From NCBI GenBank assembly GCA_900767875.1, contig CAAGAT010000074.1:1-64000 (forward strand): DNA of 64,000 bases, read 5' to 3'. This DNA is from an uncultured Sutterella sp. (GTDB lineage: Bacteria > Pseudomonadota > Gammaproteobacteria > Burkholderiales > Burkholderiaceae_F). A program made the position numbers and the translations under genes. Each line of letters starts with the position of its first letter. Position 1 is the first letter of the stretch. The notes beneath the pieces were generated by a model that saw only the letters and a program-made list of their open reading frames with translations, made no database searches and was not told where the DNA came from. Below, one piece after another: positions 1 to 9,014 of the stretch.

Positions 1-96
1 GACGACGTATCGATCAAAATGCTTCAGGCCCGATGCCGCAAGCCTGAAGTTGCCGTCGAGTGTCTTGCCGTTGGTCTGTCGGAGTACCGCTTATAA
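1..96 (+). CDS. C-terminal end of an unidentified protein (partial)
   Basis: Frame 1 is open from the window edge to a TAA at 94-96 and encodes 31 residues, ending in the peptide GLSEYRL. A strong terminator follows about 30 bp later, which fits the end of a real plus-strand gene. I do not recognise the family from this fragment. The neighbouring sequence outside the window is needed to name it. Confidence 0.45.
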   Translation, partial: DDVSIKMLQARCRKPEVAVECLAVGLSEYRL

Positions 97-125
97 GGAA
101 TCCGTCTGCGTTCGCCCTGTTGTTG

Positions 126-157
126 ATCCGCCATGAGTTGCGGATCTTTTCGTTTTT
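126..157 (+). terminator. Rho-independent terminator
   Basis: A perfect 7-bp stem (GATCCGC / GCGGATC, 126-132 and 141-147) with an 8-nt loop is followed by TTTTCGTTTTT. It ends the plus-strand transcript entering from the left edge. Confidence 0.85.
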
Positions 158-217
158 GCCTCCTGAAAATCTGCAGTTTTAGGAACTTGAAAAGTCAGGC
201 TAGACCCTTCGCGCTTT

Positions 218-1222
218 TCAGGCTTCGGTCAGGCACGTTTCAAAGCCCTTGAGAATGGCCTCCTTGGGCAGCTTGCGGCCGATGATCACGAACTTGGTCT
301 GCGGCTTGTCCGAGCCCCAGGGACCGAGCACATCGGCGCCGAAAACCATGTGCACGCCCTGCACGACGCAGCGCCGGTCGGTTCCCTTCAGATAGAGCAC
401 GCCCTTGTAGCGCAGCATGTCGGGGCCGTAGACTGACACCAGGCTCTGCAGGTACTGCTCAAAGCGCGGCGCGTCAAAGGGCTTGTCGGAGGTAAAAACA
501 AAGGCGGCCACGTCGTCGCCGTGATGGTGCTTGTGCGCACCCGTCAGGAAGGTCGGGTCGACGTCCAGAACGTCGTTCATGTTAAAGCCGTAGATGTCGA
601 GCACCTGATCGACGGGCACCTTGCCCATGTCGGCCACGTCAATGGGCGCGCGCGGGTTGATCGCCAAGAGACGCTGCTTGAGCGCTTCGAGCGCTTCGGG
701 CGTCACCAGGTCGGCCTTGGAGATGAAGATGCGGTCGGCAAAGGCGATCTGATCCTGCGCCACCTCTTCCTTAGCGAGGGTCTCGTCGGCGTGCTTGGCG
801 TCGACGAGCGTCACCACGCCGTCGAGGCGGAAGAACGCGGCCACGGCGTCGTCCATAAAGAAGGTCTGGCAGACCGGGCCGGGATTGGCCACGCCCGTCG
901 TTTCGATCACCACGTGATCAAAGTCGATTTCGCCCTTGTCGCGCGCAATGCGCAGTTTGGTCAGAACGCGCGAGAGGTCGCCGCGGATCGTGCAGCAGAT
1001 GCAGCCGTTGTTCATCGTGACGATCTGCTCGGCGCCGTCCTGCACGAGCAGGTCGTTGTCGATCGTCTGCTCGCCGAGTTCGTTTTCGATCACGGCGATC
1101 TTGCGGCCGTGATTTTCCTTGAGAATGCGGTTCAACAGGGTCGTCTTGCCGGCGCCCAGAAAGCCCGTCAGAACGGTGACCGAGATATCGGGCTCGCTCG
1201 AGACGTCAAAATCTTCCGTCAT
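218..1222 (-). CDS. CobW/YjiA-family GTPase (metal chaperone)
   Basis: This is a 334-residue P-loop GTPase of the CobW/COG0523 family. Walker A lies at residues 20-28 (GFLGAGKTT), the family's metal-binding CXCC motif at 74-77 (CICC), and the guanine-specificity stretch SKAD near 168. A short His-rich stretch (HKHHH) sits near residue 230, and the C-terminal half matches the CobW_C domain. Family members bind zinc, cobalt or nickel and pass the metal to client enzymes. The client here cannot be read from context, because the neighbours (rRNA methyltransferase, dapF) are housekeeping genes. It is the last gene of a minus-strand series and follows a terminator, so it probably has its own promoter in 1223-1240. 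General YjiA-type function is more likely than cobalamin synthesis. Confidence 0.88.
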   Translation of the reverse strand: MTEDFDVSSEPDISVTVLTGFLGAGKTTLLNRILKENHGRKIAVIENELGEQTIDNDLLVQDGAEQIVTMNNGCICCTIRGDLSRVLTKLRIARDKGEIDFDHVVIETTGVANPGPVCQTFFMDDAVAAFFRLDGVVTLVDAKHADETLAKEEVAQDQIAFADRIFISKADLVTPEALEALKQRLLAINPRAPIDVADMGKVPVDQVLDIYGFNMNDVLDVDPTFLTGAHKHHHGDDVAAFVFTSDKPFDAPRFEQYLQSLVSVYGPDMLRYKGVLYLKGTDRRCVVQGVHMVFGADVLGPWGSDKPQTKFVIIGRKLPKEAILKGFETCLTEA

Positions 1223-1240
1223 TTTTCATTTCCTTCCAAT

Positions 1241-1266
1241 AAAAAGCGCCCTCAAGCCAAGGGCGC
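1241..1266 (-). terminator. Terminator of the rlmI-like gene
   Basis: On the minus strand a GCGCCC-type stem (1246-1252 with 1260-1266) is followed by TTTTT. It lies between the rlmI-like stop and the cobW start. Confidence 0.75.
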
Positions 1267-1284
1267 CTTTTCTTCAAACAATCT

Positions 1285-2490
1285 TTAGTCGCACAGCTTC
1301 AGGTGCAGTCCCTTGAGGTACTCGCCCTCGGGGAACGTCATGAGTAGCGGGTGGTCGACCCCGGCCCCGAAGCGCGTGAGCGCCCAGGCGTTGCGGTGCG
1401 AGTCGATCACGGCACCGGCCACGATCTTCTGGAACAGGTCCGTGTCGATCGCGCCCGAGCACGAGAACGTGAGCAGTTCGCCGCCTTCGCGCAGTAGCCG
1501 CAGGCCGTTGAGGTTGATGTCCTTATAGGCTCGGGCGGCACGCTCGACATGATAGTGGCTCGAAGCAAACTTGGGCGGATCGAGAATGACCAGATCGTAC
1601 GTTTCGCCGGCCTCGCGCGACTTGCGCAGGTACTCGAAAACGTCGGCCTGCTCCCACTTGCACACATCGGCCGCCGCACCGTTGAGCGCGGCGTTGGCGC
1701 GGGCGCGCTCCAGGGCTTCGGCCGAGGAGTCCACGCTCACGACTTCGGCGGCACCGCCCGCCGCCAGAGCCAGCGAAAAGCCGCCCGTGTAGCAAAAGCA
1801 ATTGAGGGCGCGCAACCCCCGGCCGGTGCGCGCCTTAAAGGCGAGGGCAATGTTCTGGGCGGCCAGTCGGCTTTCGCGCTGATCGACGTAAAAGCCCGTC
1901 TTGTGGCCCACGCGCACGTCCACACCGTAACGCACGCCGTCTTCGACGACTTCGATGAGCGCGGGCGGCTCCTCGCCGGCCAGAACGCCGACGTGTTCGG
2001 GCAGACCTTCGCGCTTGCGAGTGGCCGCGTCCGAGCGGTCAAAAACGCCCTTGGCGCCCGTGGCTTTCATCAGAGCCGAGACGATTTCCTCGCTGTTGGC
2101 CTGCGCGGCCGCGCTCTGAAACTGCGTCACGACCCAGTCGCCGTACATGTCGGCCACCAGCCCCGGAATGCCGTCGGCTTCGGCAAACACCAGGCGGCGC
2201 GCATTGGTGCGGGCGAGCAGCTCCGCACGGGCGGCCACGGCCTTTTGAATGCGTTCGGCCAGAAAGCCGGTCGCGGGAGCCGCTTCTTTGGCGTACGTGA
2301 ACATGCGCACGCGCAGCGTGGAGGCCGGCGACCAGCCGCCGTAGCCGAGTTCGGTGCCGTCGGCGGCCAGCACGCGCACGATTTCGCCCGCGGCGATCTT
2401 GCCCGCCCTGGCCACGGCCGTGTCGTACACCCAGGGATGACGGCGCAGCAGGCTCTTTTCCTTGCCCTTTTTCAAAACGATGTCTTGCAT
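1285..2490 (-). CDS. rlmI: Class I SAM-dependent 23S rRNA (cytosine) methyltransferase, RlmI type
   Basis: The protein has 401 residues, close to E. coli RlmI (396). An N-terminal PUA domain spans about residues 1-75. A Rossmann methyltransferase follows, with NCFCYTGGFS near 230-239 as the SAM-binding loop and LDPPKFA as the catalytic-site motif, both typical of the RlmI/RlmK m5C family. The frame is open further upstream to 2562, but that would run into dapF. The ATG at 2490 starts exactly at the conserved family N-terminus (MQDIVLKKGKEK) and leaves a 46-bp gap after dapF. It is probably cotranscribed with dapF. The exact modified base is inferred from family membership. Confidence 0.85.
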   Translation of the reverse strand: MQDIVLKKGKEKSLLRRHPWVYDTAVARAGKIAAGEIVRVLAADGTELGYGGWSPASTLRVRMFTYAKEAAPATGFLAERIQKAVAARAELLARTNARRLVFAEADGIPGLVADMYGDWVVTQFQSAAAQANSEEIVSALMKATGAKGVFDRSDAATRKREGLPEHVGVLAGEEPPALIEVVEDGVRYGVDVRVGHKTGFYVDQRESRLAAQNIALAFKARTGRGLRALNCFCYTGGFSLALAAGGAAEVVSVDSSAEALERARANAALNGAAADVCKWEQADVFEYLRKSREAGETYDLVILDPPKFASSHYHVERAARAYKDINLNGLRLLREGGELLTFSCSGAIDTDLFQKIVAGAVIDSHRNAWALTRFGAGVDHPLLMTFPEGEYLKGLHLKLCD

Positions 2491-2536
2491 AGCGTTTCCA
2501 TTGCCCGCCCAAACGTGCGGCGGGCGTTTGTCCAAA

Positions 2537-3427
2537 TTAGAAATCGGCGTGGGGCAACTCAATCGCGTTCGGATCGATTTCCCCTGTAAAGACGGTGACG
2601 GCCGGCCCCGATAGGTACACGTTGGCCGCCGAGTCCTCGGCGTTGTGTGCGGCCCAGCGCACGCGGATGTCGCCGCCGCGCATGTGCACGAGTACGTCCT
2701 CGTCCAAAAGACCGCGGCGAATGCCGCTCACGACCGCCGCGCAGGCGCCCGTGCCGCAGGCAAGCGTCTCGCCCGCGCCGCGCTCGTACACGCGCAGGCG
2801 CACCTCGGTGCGGCCAAGGATCTGCAGAAAGCCGACGTTGACCTGCTTTTCAAAATAAGGAAGGGTCTGCATCTGCCCTCCGACGGCGGCGGGCAGGTCC
2901 CCGGCGACATCCTCAACCACACGCACGGCGTGCGGATTGCCCATCGAGACGATCGAAAACCAGTTGTCGACGCCGCCCGCGGCAATGCTGTACAAAAGAG
3001 CCTCGCCCTCGGTTTTGGAGGGAAGGCCCTCGGCCCTGAGGTTAACGTCCTCGGGCGCAAAGCGCGGCGCGCCCATGTCCACCGTCACGGTGCCGTCGGC
3101 TTCAATCGTCGGGCGGATGATGCCGCGCATCGTCTCGCAGGCGATCGTGCGCTTGTCGGTGAGGCCGAGCTCGCGCACGAACACGGCAAAGCAGCGCGCG
3201 CCGTTGCCGCACATTTCCACTTCGCCGCCGCTGCAGTTGAAGATGCGGTATTTGAAGTCCACGCCGGGCAGGGCGCTTTTTTCCACCACGAGCAGCTGAT
3301 CGCACCCGACGCCGTAGCGTCGGTCGCACAGCGCCCGCACCCGCTCGCTCGTCAGATCAAAGCTCTCTTGGGTGGCGTCGAGCATCACAAAGTCGTTGCC
3401 CGCGCCCTGCATCTTGGTAAAACGCAT
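2537..3427 (-). CDS. dapF: Diaminopimelate epimerase
   Basis: It converts LL- to meso-diaminopimelate for lysine and peptidoglycan synthesis in the cytoplasm. The 296-residue protein begins with the family signature FTKMQGAGNDFV. The two catalytic cysteines are present: C73 in EMCGNGARC and C224 in ETLACGTGACA. Length and both half-domains are complete. It lies 59 bp downstream of the lipid A acyltransferase gene on the same strand and upstream of the rlmI-like gene. A dapF next to an LpxL-type gene is a common betaproteobacterial arrangement. Confidence 0.96.
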   Translation of the reverse strand: MRFTKMQGAGNDFVMLDATQESFDLTSERVRALCDRRYGVGCDQLLVVEKSALPGVDFKYRIFNCSGGEVEMCGNGARCFAVFVRELGLTDKRTIACETMRGIIRPTIEADGTVTVDMGAPRFAPEDVNLRAEGLPSKTEGEALLYSIAAGGVDNWFSIVSMGNPHAVRVVEDVAGDLPAAVGGQMQTLPYFEKQVNVGFLQILGRTEVRLRVYERGAGETLACGTGACAAVVSGIRRGLLDEDVLVHMRGGDIRVRWAAHNAEDSAANVYLSGPAVTVFTGEIDPNAIELPHADF

Positions 3428-3486
3428 GTCGGATTCCTGTCGGATGTCGGCCGCACCGCCTCGGGTGCGCGCCGTTCGAATGTTTG

Positions 3487-4401
3487 TCAGTCCCCGTAGA
3501 CCGAAGGCTCGCCTTCGGGGCGCGTCTTAAAGCGCCGATGCGACCACAGGTACTGGGTGGGCAGCCGCTCGATCCACTTTTCGAGTTCCTCGGTGATGCG
3601 GCGCGTGTCGGCCTCCACGTCCCCGGTCGGATAGTTTTGCCAGGGCTCGGAAATGTGCACCGTGTAGCCCGTGCGCGTCATCTCGGCGATGCACAGGCAC
3701 ACCTTGGCGCCCGTGACCTTGGCCAGGCGCCCGGCCATCGGAATCGTGGCCGCCGGCACCCCGAAAAACGGCACGAAGATCGAATTCTTGCGCCCGTGGT
3801 CCATGTCGGGCAGATAGTAAAAGGGCAGCCCCTTGCGCATGGCGCGGATCACGGCCTTGAGGTCCTGATGGCCGCTCTTGGCGATGAGTTCGGGCTCGGC
3901 AAAGCGCATGCGCCCGGCCAGCGCCGCCTCGTCCCAGACGGGGTTGGCCTGTTTTTGGTAGAGCGAACAGCCCCGCACGTGTAGGTTCAGACCGATGCCC
4001 GCGGCATCGAGCCCGACAAAGTGCGGCGCAATCACGATCAGATGCTCGCCGCGCGCCACCGTCTCGGTGATGTTTTCCACCCCCTCAAAGCGCACCATAG
4101 CGGCCACTTCGTCGCGTGTGCCGCTCCAGAGCACGCCGTGATCGAGAGCCGCGCGCATCAGGTTGCGGTAAAAGCGCCGGGCCAGCGCGCGGCGCTCGGC
4201 CTCGCTTTTTTGCGGAAAGCACAGGCGCAGATTCGTCAGGGTCACGCGGCGTCGCTGCGGGATCGCGATCCAAAACAGGAGCGCGAGCACGTCCGCAAGG
4301 GCGCTGCGAGCGCCGATGGGCAGATGACGCAGGCTTTTGACCACGAAGATCCAAAAGCGCGAAAGAAGGTTGAGCAGCATGGGCACAAAAACTCGGTTCA
4401 A
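3487..4401 (-). CDS. lpxL: Lipid A late acyltransferase (LpxL/HtrB family)
   Basis: This inner-membrane enzyme adds a secondary acyl chain to lipid A. It has about 304 residues with an N-terminal membrane anchor (roughly residues 8-26) and the family catalytic HX4D motif at H127-D132 (HFVGLD). The start is uncertain: the longest frame begins with TTG at 4401 with an AGGAT-like site upstream, and in-frame GTG (4386) and ATG (4380) codons follow, the ATG without a visible ribosome site. LpxL versus LpxM specificity cannot be decided from sequence. It is divergent from the TPR-lolB-ispE operon, with promoters expected in 4402-4538. Confidence 0.88.
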   Translation of the reverse strand: MNRVFVPMLLNLLSRFWIFVVKSLRHLPIGARSALADVLALLFWIAIPQRRRVTLTNLRLCFPQKSEAERRALARRFYRNLMRAALDHGVLWSGTRDEVAAMVRFEGVENITETVARGEHLIVIAPHFVGLDAAGIGLNLHVRGCSLYQKQANPVWDEAALAGRMRFAEPELIAKSGHQDLKAVIRAMRKGLPFYYLPDMDHGRKNSIFVPFFGVPAATIPMAGRLAKVTGAKVCLCIAEMTRTGYTVHISEPWQNYPTGDVEADTRRITEELEKWIERLPTQYLWSHRRFKTRPEGEPSVYGD

Positions 4402-4538
4402 TTTTAGGATTTTATCCTAGTCGCCTTGCGCCCCCGACAACCGCACGCATTTTGAAACCGTTTCGAATGGCTTGTGCCGCTATACTTTTCGGTTGTTTTC
4501 GCCCGGCCCCGCGCCCCCTTTTTTGGCCTTTTTTTCGC

Positions 4539-6278
4539 ATGTCCGCCCTTCGCACTTCGATCAGCCTTCTTATCGGCGCCGTTCTCGGTTTTGCCCTCGT
4601 TCACGCCGCCTCGCCCCTGAGCGTTGACGAGACGGGCCGCGCCGAAGCGGCCGCCGCCCAAAAGGCCGCCGCCGACTCCGACATCATCCGCAGCCTGCTG
4701 ATCGGCGAATTCGCCCTGCAGGACGGCGACGCCGCCACGGCCTGGAAGGCCTTCATGACGGTCGCCCAGCGCGGCAAGTCGGCCGATGCCGCCGGCCGCG
4801 CCTTTGACATCGCGCAGGAGGCCCAGGACGAAAAGGCCTCCGACCAGTCGCTGAAAATCTGGACCGAACTTGACCCGAACAACCGTCAGGTCCGGCTACA
4901 AAAGGCTCAGGATCTGATGCGCCGGGGGCAGTACGACGAGGCCGGGGCGCTTTTAAAGGACCTCATTGAGGCGGCGGGCGATCCCGCGGGCGCGCTCAAC
5001 GAACTCTCGGAGATGCAGCGCACGGCGCCCGAAAAGGACAAGGCCTACCGCGCCTTTGTCGCCGCCGCAGCCGGCATTGCTCAGGATCCGCGCGCGCAGC
5101 TGGCGCTCTCGGATCTGGCCTTGCGGGCCGGCATGCACGTGGAAGCGTCCGAGCACGCGGTCAAGGCGATGGACCTGGCGCCCGACAGTCCCCACGTCAT
5201 CATGAAGGGGATCGACGCCGAATTTCAAAACAATCCCAAGCAGGCGCTCTCGCGCCTTCAGGGTTTTCTCAAGCGCCATCCCGAGGCCTTTGAGCTGCGC
5301 CTGGCCTACGCCAAGGCCCTGTTGCGCACCGCAGAGACCAAAACTCTGGAGGCCGAACTCAAGACGCTGGAAAAGGGCCGGCGCGACGACGCGCACAGCA
5401 TGATGCTGCTGGGCATGCTCGCCGAAGAGGCGCACCTGTATGAAAGAGCCGAACGCTATTACAAGCGCTACCTCGTGCTTTTGAGCAAGCTCGAGCAAAC
5501 CACGATGCTGCCCGATACGGCCTACGTGCGCCTGGGCATGGTCAAGCTCGCGCAGGGCCTGACCCAAGAAGCCGTCGAGTGGCTCGGCCGCGTCGAAAAG
5601 GGCGACAAATACGAGGCGGCGCGCATCAAGCAGGCCGAACTGCTCGCCCAGCAAGGCAATGTCGAAGCTTCCTGCAAGGTGCTGCGCGGCATCCGCACCG
5701 AGGACGCCAAGCGCAAAACGAATCTGAACGTGGCCTGCGCCGAGCTCTACCTTAAGGCGCACCGCACCGACGAGGCCCTGAGCGTGCTCATCGAAACGGT
5801 GGAAAATGCACCCAAAAACCCCGAGCTCCTTTATAAGACCGCTATCCTGGCCACGCAGCTGCACCGTTATGAAGACGCCGAACGGCTCTTTGAGCGCTTC
5901 ATCCGCGAAAATCCCGACAACCCCAACGGCTGGAATTCCCTCGGTTTTCTGTGGGCCGATCGCTCCGTCTCGCTCGATAAGGCCGAGCGGTATCTGGACA
6001 AGGCCATGGAGCTGAGCCAGGGGCGCGACGCCTTCATTCTCGACTCCGTCGGCTGGCTGCGCTACCGCCAGGGGCGCCTTGAGGAAGCCGAAACGCTCGT
6101 GCGCAAGGCCCAGAGCGATCAGCCCGGCGACACGGAAATCACGCTGCACCTGGCCGAAATCCTGTATGTGCTCGGCAAGACCCGTGAGGCCGACGGCTTC
6201 ATCGCCTCGGTGCTCGAGGGCGAGCCCAACAACGGCAAGGCCAAGGAGCTGCGCCAACACCGGGGTCCGGCCAAGTGA
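4539..6278 (+). CDS. TPR-repeat exported protein upstream of lolB
   Basis: The predicted protein of 579 residues has an N-terminal hydrophobic segment (residues about 6-24, SISLLIGAVLGFALVHA) that could be a signal peptide or anchor. Many tetratricopeptide repeats follow across the rest (for example residues 80-160, 330-420 and 440-560). The frame is open back to a TTG at 4452, but the ATG at 4539 places the hydrophobic segment at the N-terminus, so I chose it. A TPR protein directly upstream of lolB and ispE is a conserved betaproteobacterial arrangement of unknown function, probably a periplasmic scaffold in envelope assembly. Its stop overlaps the lolB start by 4 nt (GTGA), indicating translational coupling. 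Confidence 0.85.
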   Translation: MSALRTSISLLIGAVLGFALVHAASPLSVDETGRAEAAAAQKAAADSDIIRSLLIGEFALQDGDAATAWKAFMTVAQRGKSADAAGRAFDIAQEAQDEKASDQSLKIWTELDPNNRQVRLQKAQDLMRRGQYDEAGALLKDLIEAAGDPAGALNELSEMQRTAPEKDKAYRAFVAAAAGIAQDPRAQLALSDLALRAGMHVEASEHAVKAMDLAPDSPHVIMKGIDAEFQNNPKQALSRLQGFLKRHPEAFELRLAYAKALLRTAETKTLEAELKTLEKGRRDDAHSMMLLGMLAEEAHLYERAERYYKRYLVLLSKLEQTTMLPDTAYVRLGMVKLAQGLTQEAVEWLGRVEKGDKYEAARIKQAELLAQQGNVEASCKVLRGIRTEDAKRKTNLNVACAELYLKAHRTDEALSVLIETVENAPKNPELLYKTAILATQLHRYEDAERLFERFIRENPDNPNGWNSLGFLWADRSVSLDKAERYLDKAMELSQGRDAFILDSVGWLRYRQGRLEEAETLVRKAQSDQPGDTEITLHLAEILYVLGKTREADGFIASVLEGEPNNGKAKELRQHRGPAK

Positions 6279-6814
6279 TCCGGCGCCGCCTTCTGTTGTC
6301 GCTCGGTGCCCTAACTCTGGCCGGCTGCTCCACCCTTCCGGCCGACACGAGCCGCGTGCGCGCCGGGCGCTTTTCGTTGCGTGCCGTCAAAGGCGACAAA
6401 ACCGACTCGCTCAGCGGCCGCTGGCGTCTACTCGAGACCGCCGACACGCTTGAGCTCACGCTCATGACGCCGCTTTACGGCATTCTGGCGCGCATCCGCG
6501 TCACGCCCGCGGGCGCCGAACTCGAGCGCCCCAACAAAACGGGCGAAAACGCCCGCGATACTGCGGAGAGCGCCGAAGCGCTCATGCAGCGGCACCTGGG
6601 CTTTGCCCTGCCCACTCGCATGCTCTCGAGCTGGCTCTCGGGCCGGCCCTGGGAGGGTCTTTCCAGTGCCCGAACCGCCGAGGGCTTTGTGCAAAGCGGT
6701 TGGAGCGTGACCGTGCGCCGCACCAACGAAAACGGCGAGCCTGCGCTGGTGGCGCTCTCGCAGCCCGAAAACGCCCTGCAGGCCGGCCTATCCCTGACTC
6801 TGACGATTGAATGA
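6275..6814 (+). CDS. lolB: Outer-membrane lipoprotein insertion protein LolB
   Basis: LolB receives lipoproteins from LolA and inserts them in the outer membrane. The 179-residue protein starts with GTG overlapping the preceding stop. It has a lipoprotein signal with lipobox LAGC (Cys at about residue 18), then the LolB fold with GRFSLR near the N-terminus and a conserved GRPW segment in the middle. It sits between the TPR gene and ispE, the standard Proteobacteria order. Sequence similarity in this family is low, so gene order supports the call strongly. Confidence 0.9.
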   Translation: MIRRRLLLSLGALTLAGCSTLPADTSRVRAGRFSLRAVKGDKTDSLSGRWRLLETADTLELTLMTPLYGILARIRVTPAGAELERPNKTGENARDTAESAEALMQRHLGFALPTRMLSSWLSGRPWEGLSSARTAEGFVQSGWSVTVRRTNENGEPALVALSQPENALQAGLSLTLTIE

Positions 6815-6818
6815 GACC

Positions 6819-7667
6819 ATGACCGCGCCGCAGCTCACCCTCAAGGCTCCCGCCAAACTCAATCTTTTCCTGCACGTGATCGGGCGTCGTGCGGACGGCA
6901 TGCACCTGCTCGAGTCCGTCTTCGTGCTCATCGATCTGGCCGACGAGGTGCGCCTCGAGCTCGATGCTTCGGGCCACATCACCCGCACGGGCGACGTCGT
7001 GGGCGAGGTCGACAAGGATCTGTGCGTGCGCGCCGCCCGCGCGCTGCAGGCCGCCGGCGGCACGCGCCTGGGCTGCCGCATCGCCGTCAAAAAGACGATT
7101 CCCGCGGGGGCCGGCATGGGCGGAGGCTCGAGCGACTGCGCCGCCGCCCTGTTGGGCCTGAATAAACTCTGGGGCCTGAATCTGTCCCGTGAGCGGCTTT
7201 TGGAAATCGGCAACACGCTCGGGGCCGACGTGCCCTTTTTCATCTTCGGGCGCAACGCCTTTGCGCAGGGCACCGGTTCGGTTTTGCAGCCCCTGGACGT
7301 TCCCGACGCCTGGGCCGCGGTTCTGATGCCCGCCGCGCCGACTTCTACTGCGTTGATTTTTCAGGATCCGGACTTGACAAGAGACACGAAATCCTTGAAA
7401 ATTTCGTCTCTTTCTGAGCAACTGACCAGTCAATGGCCCGTCTTGATCGGCCGCAACGACCTACAGAGCGTTGCCGAGCGGATCAATCCGGAAATCAAAA
7501 CAGCCCTCCGAGCCCTCGGGCCCCGTGCCCGCATGACGGGATCGGGATCGGCCGTTTTTGCGCTTTTTGACACGCAAGCCGAGGCCCGTCGGGCGATCGA
7601 ATCGGCTCCCGTCGGAATGCGCGCCTACGCGGTGAGGCTTTTGTCGAAGCATCCCTTCGTCGACTGA
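6819..7667 (+). CDS. ispE: 4-diphosphocytidyl-2-C-methyl-D-erythritol kinase
   Basis: This GHMP-family kinase phosphorylates CDP-methylerythritol in the MEP isoprenoid pathway. The ATP-binding motif PAGAGMGGGSSDCAA lies near residues 93-107. The N-terminal APAKLNLFLHV and the C-terminal MTGSGSAVFALF segment are typical. The ATG at 6819, 4 nt after the lolB stop, gives 282 residues; an in-frame TTG at 6807 would overlap lolB and is less likely. It is cotranscribed with lolB and is followed by tRNA-Gln. Confidence 0.95.
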   Translation: MTAPQLTLKAPAKLNLFLHVIGRRADGMHLLESVFVLIDLADEVRLELDASGHITRTGDVVGEVDKDLCVRAARALQAAGGTRLGCRIAVKKTIPAGAGMGGGSSDCAAALLGLNKLWGLNLSRERLLEIGNTLGADVPFFIFGRNAFAQGTGSVLQPLDVPDAWAAVLMPAAPTSTALIFQDPDLTRDTKSLKISSLSEQLTSQWPVLIGRNDLQSVAERINPEIKTALRALGPRARMTGSGSAVFALFDTQAEARRAIESAPVGMRAYAVRLLSKHPFVD

Positions 7668-7696
7668 CGGCGGCTTGGAAACGGAAAAAAGCGGAC

Positions 7697-7772
7697 AGGG
7701 GTGTCGCCAAGCGGTTAAGGCACCGGATTTTGATTCCGGTATGCGAAGGTTCGAATCCTTCCACCCCTGCCA
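7697..7772 (+). tRNA. tRNA-Gln (anticodon TTG)
   Basis: This is a 76-nt cloverleaf. The 7-bp acceptor stem pairs AGGGGTG with CACCCCT, the discriminator is G, and CCA is encoded (7770-7772). The D arm contains AAGCGGTTAAGGC, the anticodon stem CCGGA/TCCGG flanks loop TTTTGAT with anticodon TTG, and the T arm contains GGTTCGAATCC. It lies 29 bp after ispE, the usual betaproteobacterial position before prs. Confidence 0.97.
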
Positions 7773-7774
7773 AG

Positions 7775-7797
7775 ACATTGTTTGTGCAATGTTTTTT
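7775..7797 (+). terminator. Rho-independent terminator after tRNA-Gln
   Basis: Stem ACATTG (7775-7780) with CAATGT (7787-7792), loop TTTGTG, runs directly into a T tract (7792-7797). It closes the ispE/tRNA transcript. Confidence 0.8.
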
Positions 7798-7834
7798 CCG
7801 CACAACAGACTGCGGGGAGGCGTCGTGAAATTCT

Positions 7835-7862
7835 TTGCTTTTGGCAGGGAGTGCTCTAGACT
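7835..7862 (+). promoter_or_regulatory. Candidate sigma-70 promoter of prs
   Basis: TTGCTT (7835-7840) and TAGACT (7857-7862) are separated by 16 bp. The pair lies 115 bp upstream of the prs start and after the tRNA terminator. This is motif resemblance only. Confidence 0.35.
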
Positions 7863-7976
7863 GCCTGACGCAGTTTTACTTTTTACGGCCGAAGAAATTC
7901 GTCCGGCGACGCCCGATAAGGCGCCGACATTTTCGCTTCAATAATTCGTACACGCACCCATACACCGGGGTTAAAA

Positions 7977-8927
7977 ATGAATTCTGACAGCCTGAAGGTC
8001 TTCTCGGGAAACGCCAATCCCAAGCTCGCTCACGCAGTGGCTCAGTACCTGAACATTCCGCTCGGCCGCGCAACCGTCAACCGCTTCTCCGACGGCGAAG
8101 TCATGGTTGAAATCAACGAGAACGTCCGCGGCTGTGACGCCTTCGTGCTGCAGAGCACCTGTGCGCCCACGAACGACAATCTGATGGAACTGATGATCAT
8201 GGTCGATGCTCTGCGCCGTGCCTCGTGCCGCCGCATCACCGCCGTGATGCCCTACTACGGCTATGCCCGTCAGGACCGTCGTCCCCGTTCGGCTCGCGTG
8301 GCCATTTCGGCCAAGGTCGTGGCCAACATGCTCCAGAGCGTGGGCATCGACCGCGTGCTGACGATGGATCTGCACGCCGACCAGATTCAGGGCTTCTTTG
8401 ACGTGCCCGTCGACAACATCTACTCGACCCCCGTGCTGCTCAACGACCTAGTCTCGCACCAGTACCCCGACCTGATGGTCGTCTCGCCCGACGTGGGCGG
8501 CGTGGTGCGTGCCCGTGCCATGGCCAAGGAACTCGGCGTTGATCTGGCCATCATCGACAAGCGCCGTCCGCGCGCCAACGTAGCCGAAATCATGAACATC
8601 ATCGGCGAAGTCAAGGGCCGTACCTGCGTGATCACCGACGACATCGTCGACACGGCCGGCACCCTGTGCAACGCCGCCGGCGCCCTCAAGGAACGCGGCG
8701 CCACGCGCGTTCTGGCCTACGCGGCTCACCCCGTGTTCTCCGGCAACGCCATCGAACGCATCAAGAATTCCGCTCTCGACGAAGTAGTGGTCACCGACAC
8801 GATCCCGCTGCGTCCCGAAGCGCAGGAATGCCCCAAGATCCGCCAGCTGTCCTGCGCGCCGCTTGTGGGCGAAACGATTTCGCGTATCGCACGCGAAGAT
8901 TCGGTCAGCGAGCTTTTTAACGAATAA
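7977..8927 (+). CDS. prs: Ribose-phosphate pyrophosphokinase (PRPP synthetase)
   Basis: It makes phosphoribosyl pyrophosphate from ribose 5-phosphate and ATP for nucleotide, histidine and tryptophan synthesis. At 316 residues it has the normal class I length. The PRPP-binding signature lies at [11 protein letters not shown] (residues about 131-141), and the phosphate loop [11 protein letters not shown] near 220-230 is intact. Its 179-nt upstream region contains a candidate promoter, so it appears separately transcribed from ispE/tRNA. rplY follows after a terminator-like hairpin. Confidence 0.98.
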   Translation: MNSDSLKVFSGNANPKLAHAVAQYLNIPLGRATVNRFSDGEVMVEINENVRGCDAFVLQSTCAPTNDNLMELMIMVDALRRASCRRITAVMPYYGYARQDRRPRSARVAISAKVVANMLQSVGIDRVLTMDLHADQIQGFFDVPVDNIYSTPVLLNDLVSHQYPDLMVVSPDVGGVVRARAMAKELGVDLAIIDKRRPRANVAEIMNIIGEVKGRTCVITDDIVDTAGTLCNAAGALKERGATRVLAYAAHPVFSGNAIERIKNSALDEVVVTDTIPLRPEAQECPKIRQLSCAPLVGETISRIAREDSVSELFNE

Positions 8928-8959
8928 TCCGCTAGAATCCGAATCCTTTTTGAAAACCT

Positions 8960-8992
8960 GTTCGCAACTGGTCGCGGTTGCGAACACTTTTT
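8960..8992 (+). terminator. Terminator or attenuator between prs and rplY
   Basis: A perfect 9-bp stem GTTCGCAAC / GTTGCGAAC (8960-8968, 8977-8985) is followed by ACTTTTTG. It could end prs mRNA or attenuate readthrough into rplY, which starts 30 bp later. Confidence 0.75.
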
Positions 8993-9014
8993 GTTTATTT
9001 TGAGGTAATTACCC

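Noticed and set aside
7841..7856. Sigma-54 promoter (TGGCAG...TGCT) before prs
   Set aside because: The GG to GC spacing is 10 instead of 12 bases.
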